From positions 1,550,001-1,614,000 of the forward strand of contig NZ_OZ241968.1 in the NCBI RefSeq assembly GCF_965204125.1: a stretch of DNA of 64,000 nt, read 5' to 3'. Shown piece by piece: positions 9,134 through 17,937 of this stretch. Made by a program: the position numbers and the translations under genes. Source of the stretch: Poriferisodalis sp965204125. Lineage in GTDB: Bacteria > Actinomycetota > Acidimicrobiia > Acidimicrobiales > Poriferisodalaceae. Position 1 is the stretch's first letter. Every line of letters begins with the position of its first letter. The notes below the pieces were generated by a model, which saw only the letters and a list, made by a program, of their open reading frames with translations, did not search any database and was not told where the DNA came from.

Positions 9134-9526
9134 GTGCCCGTTCCGCTGACGCAGACCACTGGCCGCCGCAAGCGTGCCGTCGCCCGGGTGAGGTTCCTGC
9201 CCGGCAGCGGCAACATCTCGGTGAATGGTCGCCCGTTCGACGAGTACTTCACGTCGTCGGTGCACCGCATGGAGATCACCGAGCCGCTGCGACTCACCGA
9301 AGCCGCCGAGAGCTACGACGTCAGTGCTACCGTGGACGGCGGCGGTGTGGCTGGTCAGGCCGGCGCGTTGCGCTTGGGCATTGCCCGTTCGCTGCTGGTG
9401 CTCGACCCTGAGGCGCGAACGACGCTGAAGTCCGCCGGTCTGCTGCATCGCGACGACCGCAAGAAGGAATCCAAGAAGTACGGCCTCAAGAAGGCCCGCA
9501 AGGCGCCCCAGTACTCCAAGCGCTAA
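9134..9526 (+). CDS. rpsI: 30S ribosomal protein S9
   Basis: Small-subunit protein whose basic tail reaches the P-site tRNA. At 130 residues with a GTG start, it shows TGRRKRAVARVRFLPGSG near the N-terminus, LRLGIARSLLVLDPE in the middle, and the conserved basic end KKYGLKKARKAPQYSKR, including the terminal SKR. It is separated from glmM by six bases only, so the ribosomal pair and the amino-sugar gene are likely on one transcript. Confidence 0.97.
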   Translation: MPVPLTQTTGRRKRAVARVRFLPGSGNISVNGRPFDEYFTSSVHRMEITEPLRLTEAAESYDVSATVDGGGVAGQAGALRLGIARSLLVLDPEARTTLKSAGLLHRDDRKKESKKYGLKKARKAPQYSKR

Positions 9527-9532
9527 CCCGGC

Positions 9533-10951
9533 GTGGAACCCACCTTCGGAACCGACGGCGTTCGAGGGCGGGCCTTCGACGAGATCGATGAGGTTGTCGC
9601 GCACGCGCTCGGGCGCGCGGCGAACCGGGCGCTGTTCGCAGGCAATGATGCTGCGCGCTGGGCGGTTGGCCGCGACACGCGCGAATCGGGTCCTGCGCTG
9701 GCACGAGCGCTTGTTGCCGGCCTGCGAGCGACCGGCGCTGAGGTCATCGACTTCGGCATCGTGCCCACACCGGTCGTGGCATTTGCAGCCCAGCACCTCG
9801 ACATGGCCGGTGCCGTGGTCTCGGCATCCCACAATCCGTGGCACGACAATGGCGTCAAGCTGTTCGCAGCGGGCGGTACCAAGCTCAGCGATGCCGAGCA
9901 GTCCGCCGTCGCCCGGTGTCTCGCCGACCTGCGGCTGACGCACGGCGACCGTCCGTCCGCGGCTGAGGTCGCACGCCGGCCGGACGTTGTTCCCGCTGTC
10001 CGCGCTGCTGAAGCTCAGGCGGAGCGGCCGAGCGAGATGGACCAAGTGCTGGATGCCTACGAGCGCTCGCTGTGCGCTGCTATCGACAGTCGCACGCTCG
10101 ACGGCCTGCACCTGGTGGTGGACGGCGCGAACGGTGCGACCGCTTCGCTGGCGCCCGGAGTACTGCGACGGCTGGGCGCACAGGTCACCGCATTGTTCTG
10201 CGAGCCCGACGGTCGCAACATCAACGACGGCTGCGGCTCGGTGCATCCTGGCGCGCTCGGTGCGACGGTGCTCGACGTCGGCGCAGATCTAGGCATGGCG
10301 TTCGACGGTGACGGCGACCGGATGATTGCCGTGGACAGCGAAGGGCAGGTCATCGACGGCGACCGCCAAATGGCGCTGTTCGCTGTCGACCTAGCTGAGC
10401 AGGGCCTGCTCGCCAGCGACACGCTGGTCGTGACAGTGATGTCCAACGTGGGGCTGCGCCGGGCGATGGCCGAGGCCGGCATTGAAGTGCTCACGGCCGC
10501 GGTGGGGGACCGTGCGGTGCTCGAAGCACTGGATGGGGGCGGTCTCAGCCTCGGCGGCGAGCAGTCAGGTCATGTCGTCTTCCGGCACGAGGCCACCACC
10601 GGTGACGGTCTGCGCAGCGCCGTCCACCTTGCCGACTTCGTTGCCCGGCGGGCAGCGGGCGAATCGTCGCTCACAAGCGCTGAGCTTTCCTTGCAGGCGA
10701 TGCAGGTTGCACCGCAGGTGCTCCGCAATGTGCCTGCCGGCTACGGATCGCTGGGCGATGAGACGCTGCGTGCGGTCGATGACATCGCCGCAGGGGCAGG
10801 TCCTGACGTGCGGGCGCTGGTGCGTGCCAGCGGCACCGAACCGGTCATCCGCATCATGGTGGAGGCCCCGACCGAGCGCGAGGCAACGGATCTTGTGGAC
10901 CGTCTCGCCGACGTGATCGTCGAGGGCGTCGGCGCGGCCGGCACCGTCTAG
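9533..10951 (+). CDS. glmM: phosphoglucosamine mutase
   Basis: Interconverts glucosamine-6-phosphate and glucosamine-1-phosphate for UDP-GlcNAc and peptidoglycan synthesis. The 472-residue protein opens with FGTDGVRG, has the phosphoserine loop SASHNPWHDNG, the metal loop AFDGDGDRM, the sugar-binding GGEQSGH and the C-terminal phosphate loop VRASGTEPVIRIM. All four alpha-phosphohexomutase motifs are intact. The GTG start lies six bases after the rpsI stop. Its product pathway is fed by GlmS, encoded next. Confidence 0.97.
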   Translation: MEPTFGTDGVRGRAFDEIDEVVAHALGRAANRALFAGNDAARWAVGRDTRESGPALARALVAGLRATGAEVIDFGIVPTPVVAFAAQHLDMAGAVVSASHNPWHDNGVKLFAAGGTKLSDAEQSAVARCLADLRLTHGDRPSAAEVARRPDVVPAVRAAEAQAERPSEMDQVLDAYERSLCAAIDSRTLDGLHLVVDGANGATASLAPGVLRRLGAQVTALFCEPDGRNINDGCGSVHPGALGATVLDVGADLGMAFDGDGDRMIAVDSEGQVIDGDRQMALFAVDLAEQGLLASDTLVVTVMSNVGLRRAMAEAGIEVLTAAVGDRAVLEALDGGGLSLGGEQSGHVVFRHEATTGDGLRSAVHLADFVARRAAGESSLTSAELSLQAMQVAPQVLRNVPAGYGSLGDETLRAVDDIAAGAGPDVRALVRASGTEPVIRIMVEAPTEREATDLVDRLADVIVEGVGAAGTV

Positions 10952-11053
10952 TCACGGGTCCAGCTGCGCCGCTGAGCAGGGCGCGCGGCCGGTGCCGCCC
11001 AGTGGTGATGCGCCCGACCAACGGGCCGTCGGGTGCTCGGTACCCTCGCTGTT

Positions 11054-14000
11054 GTGTGCGGGATTGTGGCCGTTATCGGCCGCCGCGACGACAGGGTTGC
11101 GCTGGAGGCCTCTGCGGTTGTCCCGCGGCTGCATGACGCCGCCGGCCTGCTTGCTGCCGCAGCGGCCGGGGGCAATTCCGACGCCCCCTTTGACGGTCGC
11201 GATTCCCTCGAGCGGCTTGAAGCCGCCGCCGCGGTGCTGCAAGACGCCGACGAAGCGCTGCGATCGTTACCCGGCGTCCGCCTGCTGGTATCCGACGCGA
11301 AGTGTGTGCTCGACATCGAGGCAGCGTTGGCGACCGTGGATGAATCTGTCGACCACATCGACAGGGCACTTGATGCCGGCGATGCGCTGCCCGGTGATGA
11401 GGGCGCTCGCATCGAGCGCATCAATGCCTGCCTCAGCGAGCTGAAGGACCACGCATTCGCATTGCGCCGCGACCGTCTGCGGATGGCGCGGGAAGTGATC
11501 GGGCTCTGGGGCGGCTCGCCCCCGCCGGCAGCCGTGGGCGGACTCTGGTCGATCCAGGTCGCGCTGTCTGCACTTGACCGCCTCGAAGTTCGAGGGCGGG
11601 ACTCGGCCGGGCTGCAGGTATTCGTACACGGAGCGCGCCTCGACGCCGATACCGGCAGCGCCGGCGGCGCGCACGGCGGACGGCTCACCGACCCGCTCTA
11701 CGGTGCCGGCGCGGCGCGGGACACCGGCAATGGGCTGGCGTTCGTCTACAAGACCGCGTCGGAAATCGGAGAGCTCGGCGACAACACGTCGGCGCTGAGA
11801 TCGCAGATCCGCCAGGACAGGTTGCTGCGCTGGGCTCTGTGCGTCGACGGCGCGGACGCGGTCGTGCTGGGCCACACCCGGTGGGCCAGCATCGGCATCG
11901 TCTCGGTGCCCAACACCCATCCCCTCGATGCATGGGGACCCTCAGACCCAGGCACGGATGTCCCGCACATCGCTGATTCGGATGGCGGCGATGTCCCGCA
12001 CATCGCCGCTGTGCTCAACGGAGACGTGGACAACTACGCCGACCTGATCGCGCAGAGGCGTCTTCAGATTGCGCCCGAGATCACCACCGACGCCAAGGTC
12101 ATTCCGACGATGCTGCGCCAAGCCCTCGCTGCAAGCTCGAACGGCGAGCACTCCACTGGTAGTTCGGTACAGCTTCGGCAAGCCTTCGCTGATGCCGTCA
12201 GCAGCTTCGAGGGCTCGGTGGCGATCGCGGCGCATGTCGCCGCGATGCCCGACGTGGCGGCGCTGGCACTGCGGGGGAGCGGCCAGGCGCTGTACCTAGG
12301 GGCAACAGGCCCGTCATACATCGTCGCGAGCGAGCCGTATGGCTTGGTCGAGGAATGCCGCCAGTACGTCCGCCTCGATGGAGAGACTCCGTCCGACCCA
12401 GCGAACCCCGTGGGCAGCCGCGGCCAGATCATGCTGGTCGGCACGCCCAGCGGCGCGGCGGCCGAACTCACTGCGCTGCGCCGCTTCTCCTACGACGGCA
12501 CAGAGTTGCCCGTCGAAGCCAGTGACATCGTCACCGCCGAGGTCACCACCCGTGACATCGACCGGGGCGACTACCCGCACTTCCTGCTCAAGGAGATCAG
12601 CGAGGCTCCCCGGTCGCTCCAGGCCACATTGCGTGGCCGCATTGACACAGCCACAGCCGGCGCGCTGCGGCACGCCCGGATTGGAACCGACGCCCTGCCT
12701 GCCGATGTCCGGTCCCGGCTGCGGGACGGCTCCATCCGCCGCATCGTTGCCATCGGCCAGGGCACAGCGGCGGCTGCAGCGTCGTCACTGCCACATTTCC
12801 TCGAATCCCTCCTGGCGCCATCGCGCACGTTGCGCAGCGTCGAAGTGACGGCGCCTCTCGCCACCGAGTTCAGCGGCTTCGGCCTGCACGCCGACCTGTC
12901 CGACACGCTGGTCGTGGCCGTCAGCCAGTCCGGCACCACCACCGATACCAACCGCACGGTCGATCTCGCTCGCGCCCGAGGCGCGGCCGTGGTCGCCATC
13001 GTCAACCGGCGCGGCAGCGACCTGACCGACCGGGCCGACGGCGTGCTCTACACCTCCGACGGCCGCGACGTGGAGATGTCGGTGGCATCCACCAAGGCCT
13101 TCTACGCACAGGTTGCGGCGTGCGCGCTGCTCGCGTCCGCCATCGCCGCTGACATCCGCCCCGGCGACTCCACGACGTCCACTGCCATCAGTGAGCTGCT
13201 CGGTGCGCTGGTCAAGCTGCCCGCCGCACTCGAAGCCGTGATCGCATCGCATGGCGAGATCGCCCGGATCGCGCGGCGCCACGTGGGCGCCCATCGCCAC
13301 TGGGCCGTGGTGGGCAATGGCGCGAACCGGATCGCGTCCCGTGAGATTCGCATCAAGCTGTCTGAGGTCTGCTATCACGCCGTCGCCGAGGACGGGACCG
13401 AGGACAAGAAGCACATCGACCTCTCGTGTGAGCCGCTCATCTGGGTGTGCGCGACGGGTCTCTCGGGCTCGGTCGCCGACGACGCCGCGAAGGAGGTGGC
13501 GATCTACCGGGCGCACCGTGCGACTCCGATCGTGGTGGCCTCCGCCGGCACCGGCCGCTTTGACGCCGCGGCGGAGCTGCTGGAGGTTCCCGCCGTGCAT
13601 CCGGCAGTGGACTTCATGCTGGCGACGGCCGCTGGTCACCTGTACGGCTACGAGGCGGCGCTGACCATCGACGCACTGGCCGATCCGCTGCGTGAGATGC
13701 GTGCCAGTACCGAATCGCTGCTTGCGGTTGCCGGCGGCGATGAATCGTTGCCGGCGGTCCGCGGTCGTGCTGGGGCATCGCTCACGGCCCCCGGCCGCGA
13801 GGGCGACCTGCTGGCCGTGCTGGCCGAGCGCCTGCGCGCCCCAGCCAATCGCTTCCGCGACGGCGTGCGTGCAGGCAGCTATGACGGGCACCTGCGGGCG
13901 GGCACTGCGGCTCGCCTCGGAGCGGTGCTGCGGTACGCAGTGGGCATGACGCCGCTGGAGATGTACCAAGCGGACATCGGCAAGGTGGGGCTGCCTTCGG

Positions 14001-14722
14001 TTGTCATCGACGACTTCACCGATGCGCTGAATATCGCCATCGACGAACTCACCCGACCGGTGGACACCATCAAGCACCAGGCCAAGACCGTCACCGTCGG
14101 CATTTCGCGCGCCGATGAGACACTGCTCGACTCGATGCTGGTGGCAGCGGCGCTCGAAGCCGGTGCGCCGAGGGATCGGCTGTCGTATGCCGCGCTGCGC
14201 ACCCTGGCCGCGCTCGACCCGGTGGTGGCCGAGGTCACCGGCTGGTCGCGATACCGCATCGAAGGCCAAGTGGCATCAGCCAGCGGCCCGGAGGTCACCA
14301 TCTGGCTGACTGATCGTGGCGGCACGGCGCTCGGCATCGAGTCGCGCACGGTGACCAACCCGCAGCTGCGCGGCAGCAAGCACCGTGCCGCCTACGAGCG
14401 GGAGGTCACCGTGGCCCGCGGCCGCGACGGCCGCACAGTGCTTCACATTCCCGAGACCAAGGACGGAACGACAACCGGGCTGACGCTGCTGCACTGCCGC
14501 TTCGTGGAGCGGCTGCGTGCGCCGACGATGCGGTCGGTACTGATGGGCTACCGCGGTCGCTACGGGGCGCTCGCCGACGCAGTGACCGAGACGCTGCCAT
14601 GGTTCCGTGACGATCTGCTCGGCACGCTCGACGTCTTCGATCTGCTGACCCGACCGGTGTACGTGCTCGCCGAGCATTGGCTGGGTGCTCCGGCCCCGCC
14701 CGGCGACGAGCCGGGTGAGTAG
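11054..14722 (+). CDS. glmS: glutamine-fructose-6-phosphate aminotransferase, giant form
   Basis: Makes glucosamine-6-phosphate from fructose-6-phosphate and glutamine. The GTG start at 11054 puts the nucleophile Cys at position 2 (CGIVAVIG), as the enzyme requires once Met is removed. The protein has 1222 residues, about twice the usual 600-625. Three extra parts are visible: a roughly 150-residue Ala-rich helical insert (about 12-160) before LDRLEVRGRDSAGL; extra sequence between the second SIS domain and the canonical C-terminal block; and a tail of about 205 residues after that block (KHQAKTVTV, Lys1011, matching the usual AKSVTVE end). SIS1 is near 560-690 (AIGQGTAAAA, VASTKAFYAQ) and SIS2 near 745-870 (WAVVGNGANR). 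Reading is open throughout, so this is a real long protein, not a frameshift. Activity is inferred from retained motifs. Confidence 0.85.
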   Translation: MCGIVAVIGRRDDRVALEASAVVPRLHDAAGLLAAAAAGGNSDAPFDGRDSLERLEAAAAVLQDADEALRSLPGVRLLVSDAKCVLDIEAALATVDESVDHIDRALDAGDALPGDEGARIERINACLSELKDHAFALRRDRLRMAREVIGLWGGSPPPAAVGGLWSIQVALSALDRLEVRGRDSAGLQVFVHGARLDADTGSAGGAHGGRLTDPLYGAGAARDTGNGLAFVYKTASEIGELGDNTSALRSQIRQDRLLRWALCVDGADAVVLGHTRWASIGIVSVPNTHPLDAWGPSDPGTDVPHIADSDGGDVPHIAAVLNGDVDNYADLIAQRRLQIAPEITTDAKVIPTMLRQALAASSNGEHSTGSSVQLRQAFADAVSSFEGSVAIAAHVAAMPDVAALALRGSGQALYLGATGPSYIVASEPYGLVEECRQYVRLDGETPSDPANPVGSRGQIMLVGTPSGAAAELTALRRFSYDGTELPVEASDIVTAEVTTRDIDRGDYPHFLLKEISEAPRSLQATLRGRIDTATAGALRHARIGTDALPADVRSRLRDGSIRRIVAIGQGTAAAAASSLPHFLESLLAPSRTLRSVEVTAPLATEFSGFGLHADLSDTLVVAVSQSGTTTDTNRTVDLARARGAAVVAIVNRRGSDLTDRADGVLYTSDGRDVEMSVASTKAFYAQVAACALLASAIAADIRPGDSTTSTAISELLGALVKLPAALEAVIASHGEIARIARRHVGAHRHWAVVGNGANRIASREIRIKLSEVCYHAVAEDGTEDKKHIDLSCEPLIWVCATGLSGSVADDAAKEVAIYRAHRATPIVVASAGTGRFDAAAELLEVPAVHPAVDFMLATAAGHLYGYEAALTIDALADPLREMRASTESLLAVAGGDESLPAVRGRAGASLTAPGREGDLLAVLAERLRAPANRFRDGVRAGSYDGHLRAGTAARLGAVLRYAVGMTPLEMYQADIGKVGLPSVVIDDFTDALNIAIDELTRPVDTIKHQAKTVTVGISRADETLLDSMLVAAALEAGAPRDRLSYAALRTLAALDPVVAEVTGWSRYRIEGQVASASGPEVTIWLTDRGGTALGIESRTVTNPQLRGSKHRAAYEREVTVARGRDGRTVLHIPETKDGTTTGLTLLHCRFVERLRAPTMRSVLMGYRGRYGALADAVTETLPWFRDDLLGTLDVFDLLTRPVYVLAEHWLGAPAPPGDEPGE
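11957..12006 (+). repeat. 17-bp direct repeat at 33-bp spacing inside glmS
   Basis: The segment GATGTCCCGCACATCGC occurs at 11957-11973 and again at 11990-12006. The spacing is 33 bp, so the product carries DVPHIA twice, eleven residues apart, in a loop between NTHP and the NGD oxyanion region of the glutaminase domain. It looks like an in-frame tandem duplication that has partly diverged. Confidence 0.7.
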
Positions 14723-14734
14723 GACCGCCGGCAC

Positions 14735-15103
14735 GTGAGCACCTCGATCGGGCTCGACATGGTGGATGTCCAGCGATTCGCCGCAGTGCTCGAGCGGCGC
14801 AGCGGCATGCGCGCCCGCCTGTTCACCCCCGCCGAGCTTGCCTACGCCATGGGGACAGTCGATCCCGACACCCGCCTCGCCGCCAGATTCGCGGCGAAGG
14901 AGGCGGTGATGAAGGTGCTGGGCATCGGATTGGGCGCGTGCAAGTTCCGCGACATCGAAGTGGCACGCCACCCCGGCGGCCGACCCGAACTGGTGCTTCG
15001 AGGCCTTGCGGCCGAACGAGCTGCAGCAGCAGGCCTGTCGGAATGGCAGGTGACGCTCACCCACACCGACTCGGTGGCAGCCGCCATGGTGCTGGCGCAA
15101 TAG
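14735..15103 (+). CDS. acpS: holo-[acyl-carrier-protein] synthase
   Basis: Transfers 4'-phosphopantetheine from CoA to a serine of apo-ACP. The 122-residue protein has the two family motifs, GLDMVDVQRF near the start and ARFAAKEAVMKVLG in the middle, plus LTHTDSVAAAMVL at the end. GTG 14735 follows the glmS stop by 12 bases. The position between glmS and nnr/alr is the common actinobacterial order. Confidence 0.96.
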   Translation: MSTSIGLDMVDVQRFAAVLERRSGMRARLFTPAELAYAMGTVDPDTRLAARFAAKEAVMKVLGIGLGACKFRDIEVARHPGGRPELVLRGLAAERAAAAGLSEWQVTLTHTDSVAAAMVLAQ

Positions 15104-15118
15104 GCCGGGAGCGAGACG

Positions 15119-16687
15119 GTGATCCCGATCGTGACACCGGCTGAGATGGCAGCAATTGACGCGGCTGCGCCCGAAGGCACCGATGTGCTCGTCGCGCGTG
15201 CCGGCGCGGCCGTCGCTATCGCAGCCCGACGGATGATGGGCGGCACCTACGGGCGCCGGGTGCTCGTGGCCGCCGGCAAGGGCAACAACGGCGCAGACGG
15301 GCGGGTCGCAGCGGCGGCGCTGGAGCGATGGGGCGTGCGCTGCCGAGTCGTGACGCCACCCGAGGCGCTGGAGCTCGTCGGCAGGGCCAATTCCGAGAGG
15401 CTGAGCCGGCAGGCGAAGCCGTGGCCTGAGCGGCCCGTGAGCGCAGCGAACAAGAGCGGGAAACGAGAGGCAACGAAACCGGAAGGTTCACCAATCCGCG
15501 CAGGCTCGAAGATGCCCACGTCGGCGGCATGGGACCTCGTCATCGATGCGGCGTACGGAACCGGGCTGCGCGGATCGTGGGGTGCGGATCGAGCACCGGC
15601 AGCACCCGTGCTGGCGGTCGACATCCCCTCCGGCATCGACGCGCTGACCGGTGAGGACCACGGTTGCTGGCCTGCGGCATTGACTGTGACCTTCGGGGCG
15701 CTGAAGCCGGGCCTGTTGCTGCACCCCGGGGCGGCTGCCGCTGGCGAGGTGGAGCTCGCCCCGATCGGGCTCGACGCCAGCGGGGCGGCGTCGTGGCTCG
15801 TGACCGATGCCGATGCAGATGCCGCGTTGCCAGCCGCTGAGCCGGCAGCGCACAAGTGGCGCCGGGCGGTGCGGGTCATTGCGGGCTCGCCCCAGATGCG
15901 CGGCGCCGGACATCTCGTGTGCGCGGCCGCCCAGCAAGCGGGCGCCGGGATGGTGGTAGCGAGCTCCCCGGGCGTGCGAGCGGCCGATGTCGCTCGACCG
16001 GCCGAGGCGGTGGCGCGCGACCTCCGGCCAGGGGAGTGGGCCGGGCCCGCGCTCGACGGAATCAAACGCTTCGACGCAGCCATCATCGGACCGGGTATCG
16101 GCACCGACCCCACCGCCATGGCCCAGGCAGCCCGCTTCATTGCCGACTGTCCGGTGCCGTTGGTCGTCGATGCCGACGGCCTCACGGCACTCGCGGACCA
16201 TCCTGAGTGCCTGTATGAGCGCACCGCGCCGACCGTTCTCACACCCCATGACGGGGAGTTCGCCAAGCTCACGGGCAGCCCACCCGCGGCTGATCGGTTC
16301 GATGCTGTGAGCCGGGCAGCGGAAGAATTCAATGTCGTTGTCCTGCTGAAGGGACCGACGACGCTGGTGGCCGCCCGAGCTGCTCCAGAGGCTGACACGA
16401 CTGTCGTGCTGGCGGCCGCTGCTGGCACCGCCCGCTTGGCGACCGCTGGATCGGGCGACGTGCTCTCGGGGATGATCGCTGCGGTCCTGTCCGCCGGTGC
16501 GACCGAACCTGGTGCCGTGCTGTTGCAGACCGCCGCCGCTGCGCACTGGCACGGCCGCACCGCCACCTTCGGCGGTCACGGTGCTGTCGCAGCTCTCACG
16601 CCGCTGACTGCGATGCACCAGGTCGAGCTGTTGGGGACAGTGCGAGCTGGCCTCGCTGCCTCCGGTGCCGAAATGAGCGGCACATGA
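15119..16687 (+). CDS. nnr: bifunctional NAD(P)HX epimerase/dehydratase
   Basis: Repairs hydrated NAD(P)H: the N-terminal YjeF_N half epimerises R- and S-NAD(P)HX, and the C-terminal kinase-like half dehydrates S-NAD(P)HX using a nucleotide. YjeF_N blocks are AGKGNNGADGRVAA and VDIPSGIDALTG; the C-terminal half has GPGIGTD, LTPHDGEFAKL and ATAGSGDVLSGMI. It has 522 residues. Between RVVTPPEAL and DLVIDAAYGTGL, where relatives normally have a short linker, there is a basic low-complexity stretch (about residues 86-138, described separately). The stop overlaps the first alr ATG by four bases (ATGA). Confidence 0.92.
   Translation: MIPIVTPAEMAAIDAAAPEGTDVLVARAGAAVAIAARRMMGGTYGRRVLVAAGKGNNGADGRVAAAALERWGVRCRVVTPPEALELVGRANSERLSRQAKPWPERPVSAANKSGKREATKPEGSPIRAGSKMPTSAAWDLVIDAAYGTGLRGSWGADRAPAAPVLAVDIPSGIDALTGEDHGCWPAALTVTFGALKPGLLLHPGAAAAGEVELAPIGLDASGAASWLVTDADADAALPAAEPAAHKWRRAVRVIAGSPQMRGAGHLVCAAAQQAGAGMVVASSPGVRAADVARPAEAVARDLRPGEWAGPALDGIKRFDAAIIGPGIGTDPTAMAQAARFIADCPVPLVVDADGLTALADHPECLYERTAPTVLTPHDGEFAKLTGSPPAADRFDAVSRAAEEFNVVVLLKGPTTLVAARAAPEADTTVVLAAAAGTARLATAGSGDVLSGMIAAVLSAGATEPGAVLLQTAAAAHWHGRTATFGGHGAVAALTPLTAMHQVELLGTVRAGLAASGAEMSGT
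15373..15530 (+). other. in-frame low-complexity insertion within the YjeF_N domain of nnr
   Basis: This segment encodes a Lys/Arg/Pro/Ser-rich stretch (for example RQAKPWPERPVSAANKSG) placed between two conserved blocks of the epimerase domain. It is unlike the flanking protein in composition and richer in A/G runs at the DNA level (GCGGGAAACGAGAGGC). No stop or frame change results. It resembles in style the protein-tolerated palindromic insertions known from other bacteria, but I could not confirm a strong hairpin by eye. Confidence 0.45.
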
Positions 16688-17925
16688 CTGACGCATCGCA
16701 GATGCGGCTGCGGGAACCAGACGCGTCAGAGATGCGGCTGCGGGAACCAGACGCGTCAGAGATGCGTCCTACCTGGTGCGACATTGATCTCGACGCGCTC
16801 GACCGCAACCTGGCAGCGATCCGCCGACACGTCGCCGGGGCTGAGGTGGTGCCGGTGGTCAAGGCCAACGCCTACGGCCACGGCATCGCGCGGATCGGGC
16901 TGGCGCTGCAGGCTGCCGGAGTGTCGTGCGTGAGCGTCGCCTATGTCGAGGAGGCGCTGGCACTGCGCAGCGCCGGACTGACTATCGACATCCACGTCCT
17001 CGGCGGCGCCGTCGAGCGCCAGATTCCCCTCTTCCTTGCCCACGACCTGATCCTCACGGCGCCGTCGATTGACAAGCTGCGCCAGATCGACGATGCGGCC
17101 GTCGCCGCAGGCACCACCGCCCGGGCGCATCTCAAGATCGACACAGGCATGGAGCGCATCGGCGTTCACCACTACAACGCCGAGGGGCTGTTCGCCGAAT
17201 CGCTCCGCTGCCGCTCGGTGCGCGTCGAGGGCGTGTTCAGCCACTTCGCCAACGCCGACAGCGGTGATCTGTCCGATGCGCGCAGGCAGCTCGACTACTT
17301 CAGCGAGGCACTGAGCTTCTACGAGCGCCATTCGCTGCCCACGCCCGTCCGGCACATGGCGGCTTCCGCTGCCATTGCCCGTCTGCCCGAGGCTCACCTC
17401 GACCGTGTCCGCCCGGGCATCGTGCTGTACGGCGTGGCTCCCAAACCCGAGATCGCAGCCGCCCTGCCGACCGAACCGGTGCTGAGCTGGCACAGCGAGG
17501 TCGTTTACTTCAAGGTGGTACCCCGCGGAGCATCTGTCGGTTACGGCAGCACGTGGACCGCAGACCGCCAGACCCGGGTGATCACCCTGCCCGTCGGGTA
17601 CGCCGACGGCTACGCCCGCTCGCTGGGCACGGGCCCGCAGCAGGGGCCGGCACAGGGACCGGCAAACGTACTCATCGACGGAGCGCCGCACCCCGTGGTG
17701 GGCCATGTCTGCATGGATCAGACGATGGTCAACATCGGCGATGGCAGCGCCTACAACGGCGACCGGGTCACCCTCGTCGGCCGCCAGGGCGACGAGCGTG
17801 TCACCATCACCGATCTGGCCGATTGGTGCGGTCGCAGTCCCTACGAAGTGCTCACTGGAATCTCGCTGCGCGTCCCCCGCGTCTACCGCCGTGCAGAGGC
17901 GCTGGGCTGCGGCTCGGCACGCTAG
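16684..17925 (+). CDS. alr: alanine racemase
   Basis: PLP enzyme making D-alanine for peptidoglycan. The PLP lysine is in VVKANAYGHG (Lys60 from the first ATG), the catalytic tyrosine region is GASVGYGSTW, and LPVGYADGYARSL and VGHVCMDQTMVNIG are typical. From ATG 16684, which overlaps the nnr stop, the protein is 413 residues, but the first 26 residues are translated from a tandem repeat (REPDASEMRL twice). The alternative ATG 16762 (MRPTWCDIDLDALDRN) matches where the family usually begins and may be the original start. Neither has a strong ribosome site. Confidence 0.95.
   Translation: MTDASQMRLREPDASEMRLREPDASEMRPTWCDIDLDALDRNLAAIRRHVAGAEVVPVVKANAYGHGIARIGLALQAAGVSCVSVAYVEEALALRSAGLTIDIHVLGGAVERQIPLFLAHDLILTAPSIDKLRQIDDAAVAAGTTARAHLKIDTGMERIGVHHYNAEGLFAESLRCRSVRVEGVFSHFANADSGDLSDARRQLDYFSEALSFYERHSLPTPVRHMAASAAIARLPEAHLDRVRPGIVLYGVAPKPEIAAALPTEPVLSWHSEVVYFKVVPRGASVGYGSTWTADRQTRVITLPVGYADGYARSLGTGPQQGPAQGPANVLIDGAPHPVVGHVCMDQTMVNIGDGSAYNGDRVTLVGRQGDERVTITDLADWCGRSPYEVLTGISLRVPRVYRRAEALGCGSAR
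16691..16766 (+). repeat. 30-bp tandem repeat at the nnr/alr junction
   Basis: Two exact 30-bp copies (16701-16730 and 16731-16760) begin GATGCGGCTGCGGG and end ACGCGTCAGA, followed by a third start GATGCG that runs into alr; a degenerate part-copy (ACGCATCGCA) precedes them at 16691. Each unit contains an ATG and is a multiple of three, so the array is readable in frame as an N-terminal extension of alanine racemase. It starts immediately after the nnr stop codon and ends at the probable native alr start. Confidence 0.85.
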
Positions 17926-17937
17926 ACAAGCTCCGTC

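Noticed and set aside
11054..14722. GlmS as two fused or frameshifted genes
   Set aside because: One uninterrupted frame holds glutaminase, two SIS domains and the canonical end block in the normal order, so it is one enlarged enzyme.
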